Source of the DNA: Apteryx mantelli
Taxonomy: Eukaryota > Chordata > Aves > Apterygiformes > Apterygidae
NCBI RefSeq assembly: GCF_036417845.1
Contig: NC_089983.1
Location: 19,807,207 to 19,871,206 of the forward strand
DNA length: 64,000 bases
Direction of reading: 5' to 3'
Made by a program: the position numbers and the translations under genes. Below, one piece after another: positions 61,071 through 64,000 of this stretch. How positions within the stretch are numbered: the first letter of the stretch is position 1; every line of letters begins with the position of its first letter. The notes under the pieces are model-generated. The model was not told where the DNA came from. It saw only the letters and a program-made list of their open reading frames with translations, and did no database searches.

Positions 61071-64000
61071 GTGAGTAAAGCGCCGGCCGCACGGCTGCAG
61101 GGTTCCTCCCTCGTGCTCGGGTTTACCTGCGCGTTGTTAGTCCTCTGCAAACAGTCGTTGCAAAACAGAAACCGTGGAGACTGGCTTCTTATTGCGAAGA
61201 CTTTTAATGGCAAGGTGTTGCAATCTTCGCATGGTATGTTGCAGTATATTCAGTTTTGACTGAAAACAGAAGTGCAGTACTCATAATTTCCCAAGGGCTT
61301 GATTCTGCTGTCTTCAGTTCCTTCAGTAACTGCACAGAACCACTGAGACCTGTCACAGGGTGAGGCGAGGGAAAGAGCATGGCCCGAATCAAGTGTCGTG
61401 GGAAAGACGTGCATTGCATTGCAACATTGATCTGGAAGGGCGTATGTGCTACCTTACAAATAGGAGACTGTATTTGCAATGGACCGCTTCCTGCCACTCA
61501 TTCTCAAACCTGTTGAGAGCGTCTCAGAGGTGTCTCTTCTCTGGCAAAATGCATGCCTTCTGACACGCTGGCTTACTAAAGTAGCTCACTATAGCTGCTT
61601 TCATTCACTTGGGAGCATCATTCAGAACCTTACAAAAATGAACAAAAAGAAGAATTTGGTTCTGCTCATCATAGTAAAGTGAAGAACAGGGCAATATTTA
61701 GCCAGGGGATATATAATCATGTAATATAGTCTTGATTTACTACGAATGGCTAGGCTCAAAAAAAGGTGAAAAGTTTCTTTCCTGATATTCCCTGTTTTGT
61801 CTTTATTTAGTCCTGGGTTTGGACTGATTTAATGTGTGCTTTGTATAACACTGAGCATACTGCTGATATACAATTACAACATTGCATGCCTAGCTGCAAT
61901 GCCTTGCTTTCACTAATCCAAAAGGTCATATTGATGTTTCTGTTAATGGAAGACGGAAGGCTTAGAGGGGCATCAAACACTTGTTTAAACAAGTGCAATA
62001 TTTTTAGCAATTATTAATTTTATTCAAGGAGTCGGGTGATGTTTGTTTGGTTTGCTGTTCTTTAGAGTCCAGGGTTGTTACCTGCAACCATTTGTTCTGT
62101 CAATAAAAGGGGCAAACTGCTTACCTGGCTGTCCTGCCAACCCTGCTCCCTGCTGTCAGGTGTTACAAAAATCCGCAATGGGATTACTCAAATGCCTGAG
62201 CAAGGGTGACAAAGTAGTCTGAAAACTGTAGCACATACCATGATGAGCAGACTGCAAGATGTCTGTTCAGCTGTTTAGCAGTATCAGTAGTACACTCCTA
62301 GCTCCTGTGTATTTTTCTATTGTGCTGAAAATCTGACTCAAACTCCTGAAGTAAGAGCAGTATTGCCTATTTTGACAGAACTGGGTGAGGACTGCACCTT
62401 TTTCATCTCTTAGGCTTTGATGTTCTTGTAGTCTGAATGTGTGTCCTAACAGGAATAGCTTTCTGCAGACAACAAACAAGCACCTTCATCTTCAAAACTG
62501 AAATTACTATAGCATTGTTCTAAAATGTGTATGTCCAAAACATAAAACCTAATAGAAATGTATCTTTGCTGTGGGTGAGAGAACTTGATTAACTTCCATG
62601 TTGCCAAGCCATTCTCAAATACAGAGAGAAGTTATAAATGATTAAGTGTTTCTCATCTCTACAAATGCTCAAATTTGAACAAAGTCTAGGCTGTGTCGTA
62701 GACTCTCGTTCAGTGAAAGTGCTTGTGTGTGCTTGGCCTCAGTGATCTGTAACAAAAGGGATGAATTGCTCTGCTGAACCGGAACCTCAGACTTTATGCT
62801 GTTGCTATAACTTAATCCTAGCTATCACTCAACAACAGGGATGGAGCAGAATGAAACTGTTCACCTAGTTGTTGCCTGGCCTAATACTTACTAATATAAG
62901 TATTGCAGCTTCCCAGCTTTATCTGTGTCACTCAAGACTCCCAGGAGGCCTTTCATCAAGTAGCAGCCTGGCTACTGCTTGACTTGTTGGCTTCAGTTCT
63001 GAGCTGTGATTATATACACTTAATCTGAGAGGCTGTAAGGATAGTTATAGTAACTGAGAAGCTAAGAACTGTCTTTAAAAGGATGGTTAGGCTAAACAGC
63101 TATAATTATTCATTAAAAGAATTTTAAATATCCCTATTTTGAGTCACTTAAAGTAGGATCAAGTATATATAATCAAGGCTTTGCCCGTTTGAGGGCTGTA
63201 TTTACTATTGATATCTCAGTAAACTTTAGTTTGAAATTACATATCAGCTTCATATCCTCTATAATCTAATGTTGTTTTTCTGTGACACTAACTTATCTTT
63301 ACTTGCTCTCTATGGCTTTTAATTTCTGAAACTCGTGCTTCCAGGTTGGAACGGCTTTGGTTATTCCAAAAGTTAGCTGTGTGGATTGGCCTGATCAAAG
63401 TACTCTGGGTAAATAGGTTGGATGAGGTTAAACAGAGCTCATGGGTTCCTTAAATGAATCCTGTAGTGAAATTGTAATCTCACTGAGGTCAAGGGAATCT
63501 TCCTGTAAATTTCAAGTGAGATTGGATTTGACACTCTGACAATGATGACTGTCACTGACTTTCACATGCTTAACTTAGCATTCCTCTTTCATTTTTATCA
63601 GAATTCAATAACTGAAACATCTCTGCCTAAGGAAAAAACCTGCTATGACATTTTACTAGTGAGAGATAGAATTTAGAACATTACTTTCAAACTTAATAAA
63701 AGGTTGCCCAGGCTAATCAAAACTTACACTTAATCCACCTGCATACATTGTAAATTAAATTTGGTAAAGAGGTACCTCAAGTCACATTAAGCTTAAGTGA
63801 ATGCTAGACTTGAGGAAATTTTCTCTGTTCTTTCATGGCTAGAATGCTTTCTGTATACTTTTTCTATTAACCGTGGAATGCAAGTGGAACATATTTTAAA
63901 GAAGATATGAGGTGCTTTGGGAGAGTGATAAGTTAGATTTGCCCTTTCATATATAATCAAGTCAATCATACTCGTGTTTGCATTCTTTCATTGGTTTTAG
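61071..64000 (+). other. SLC40A1: SLC40A1 intron 2 (partial)
   Basis: The intron begins with the donor GTGAGTAAAG and runs at least 2,930 bp to the window end. I find no further ferroportin coding sequence in it; in particular no stretch encodes the expected GDRMWHF continuation. Only short chance open frames are present and no mobile element is recognised. The last bases (GTTTGCATTCTTTCATTGG then TTTTAG) look like a polypyrimidine tract and splice acceptor, so exon 3 may begin at the first base beyond the window. Confidence 0.75.

Larger units (their letters stand above)
60520..64000 (+). other. SLC40A1: SLC40A1 (ferroportin) gene, 5' part only
   Basis: The transcription unit enters the window with its CpG-island promoter, 5' UTR with IRE, exons 1 and 2 and part of intron 2; the remaining exons lie beyond 64,000. 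Ferroportin is the only known vertebrate cellular iron exporter, a multi-pass MFS-type protein of about 570 residues in the plasma membrane of gut, macrophage and liver cells. It is controlled by hepcidin and, through the IRE, by IRP1/IRP2. The identification rests on two independent signs in the right order: a correct IRE, and a spliced N-terminus that matches what I remember of human ferroportin (GSL..Y.TSAKFLLYLGH.LSTW). The 5' limit given is an estimate, since the start of transcription is not visible. Confidence 0.93.

Noticed and set aside
60684..61259. A 191-codon continuous frame through exon 1, intron 1 and exon 2
   Set aside because: It starts at a GTG inside the IRE and reads through a clear intron. 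The spliced form gives the ferroportin N-terminus, whereas the unspliced form inserts unrelated residues.

Overview
The window looks like a bird chromosome, probably at or near a chromosome end. Two things point to a sauropsid, most likely avian, genome: a CR1-type LINE whose 3' end carries the characteristic ATTCTGTG octamer repeats, and the compact 5' end of a vertebrate gene that I recognise as SLC40A1 (ferroportin). The species cannot be named from sequence alone.

Layout. (1) Positions 1 to about 50,896 are one uninterrupted head-to-tail satellite array: roughly 275 copies of a 186-bp unit. Each unit carries a short block of telomeric hexamers, nearly always four CCC tracts of (CCCTAA)n, always with the C-rich strand on +. 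This is the polarity expected at the left end of a chromosome, so the array is best read as subtelomeric. It is built from nested higher-order repeats: a 35-unit 6,510-bp period, a 10-unit 1,860-bp duplication that is almost perfect, and a 2.8-2.9-kb period over the last 8 kb that includes the unit forming the array edge. Because 186 is divisible by 3 and unit length changes come in 6-bp steps, one frame on each strand stays open for thousands of codons. I regard these frames as non-coding.

(2) Positions 50,897-51,140 are short AT-rich sequence ending in a perfect 11-bp inverted repeat. (3) Positions about 51,141-55,263 hold a near full-length but dead CR1 retrotransposon on +: a 5' region with CCAAT, GC and TATA boxes, ORF1 with an SGNH/GDSL-like domain, ORF2 with an almost complete endonuclease domain, an internally deleted reverse transcriptase, and the CR1 3' end. 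(4) Positions 55,264-60,120 are AT-rich intergenic DNA in which I see no gene.

(5) From about 60,120 a CpG island leads into SLC40A1 on +: GC-box promoter, a textbook iron-responsive element in the 5' UTR (60,672-60,696), coding exon 1 (60,780-60,834), a 168-bp intron, coding exon 2 (61,003-61,070), and then intron 2 to the end of the window. The last bases (TTTTAG) could be the acceptor of exon 3.

How the parts relate: the only functional gene seen is the cellular iron exporter, under predicted IRE/IRP translational control. Its promoter lies less than 10 kb from a telomere-repeat satellite, with a decayed CR1 between them. That raises the possibility of telomere-position or heterochromatin effects on an iron-homeostasis gene.
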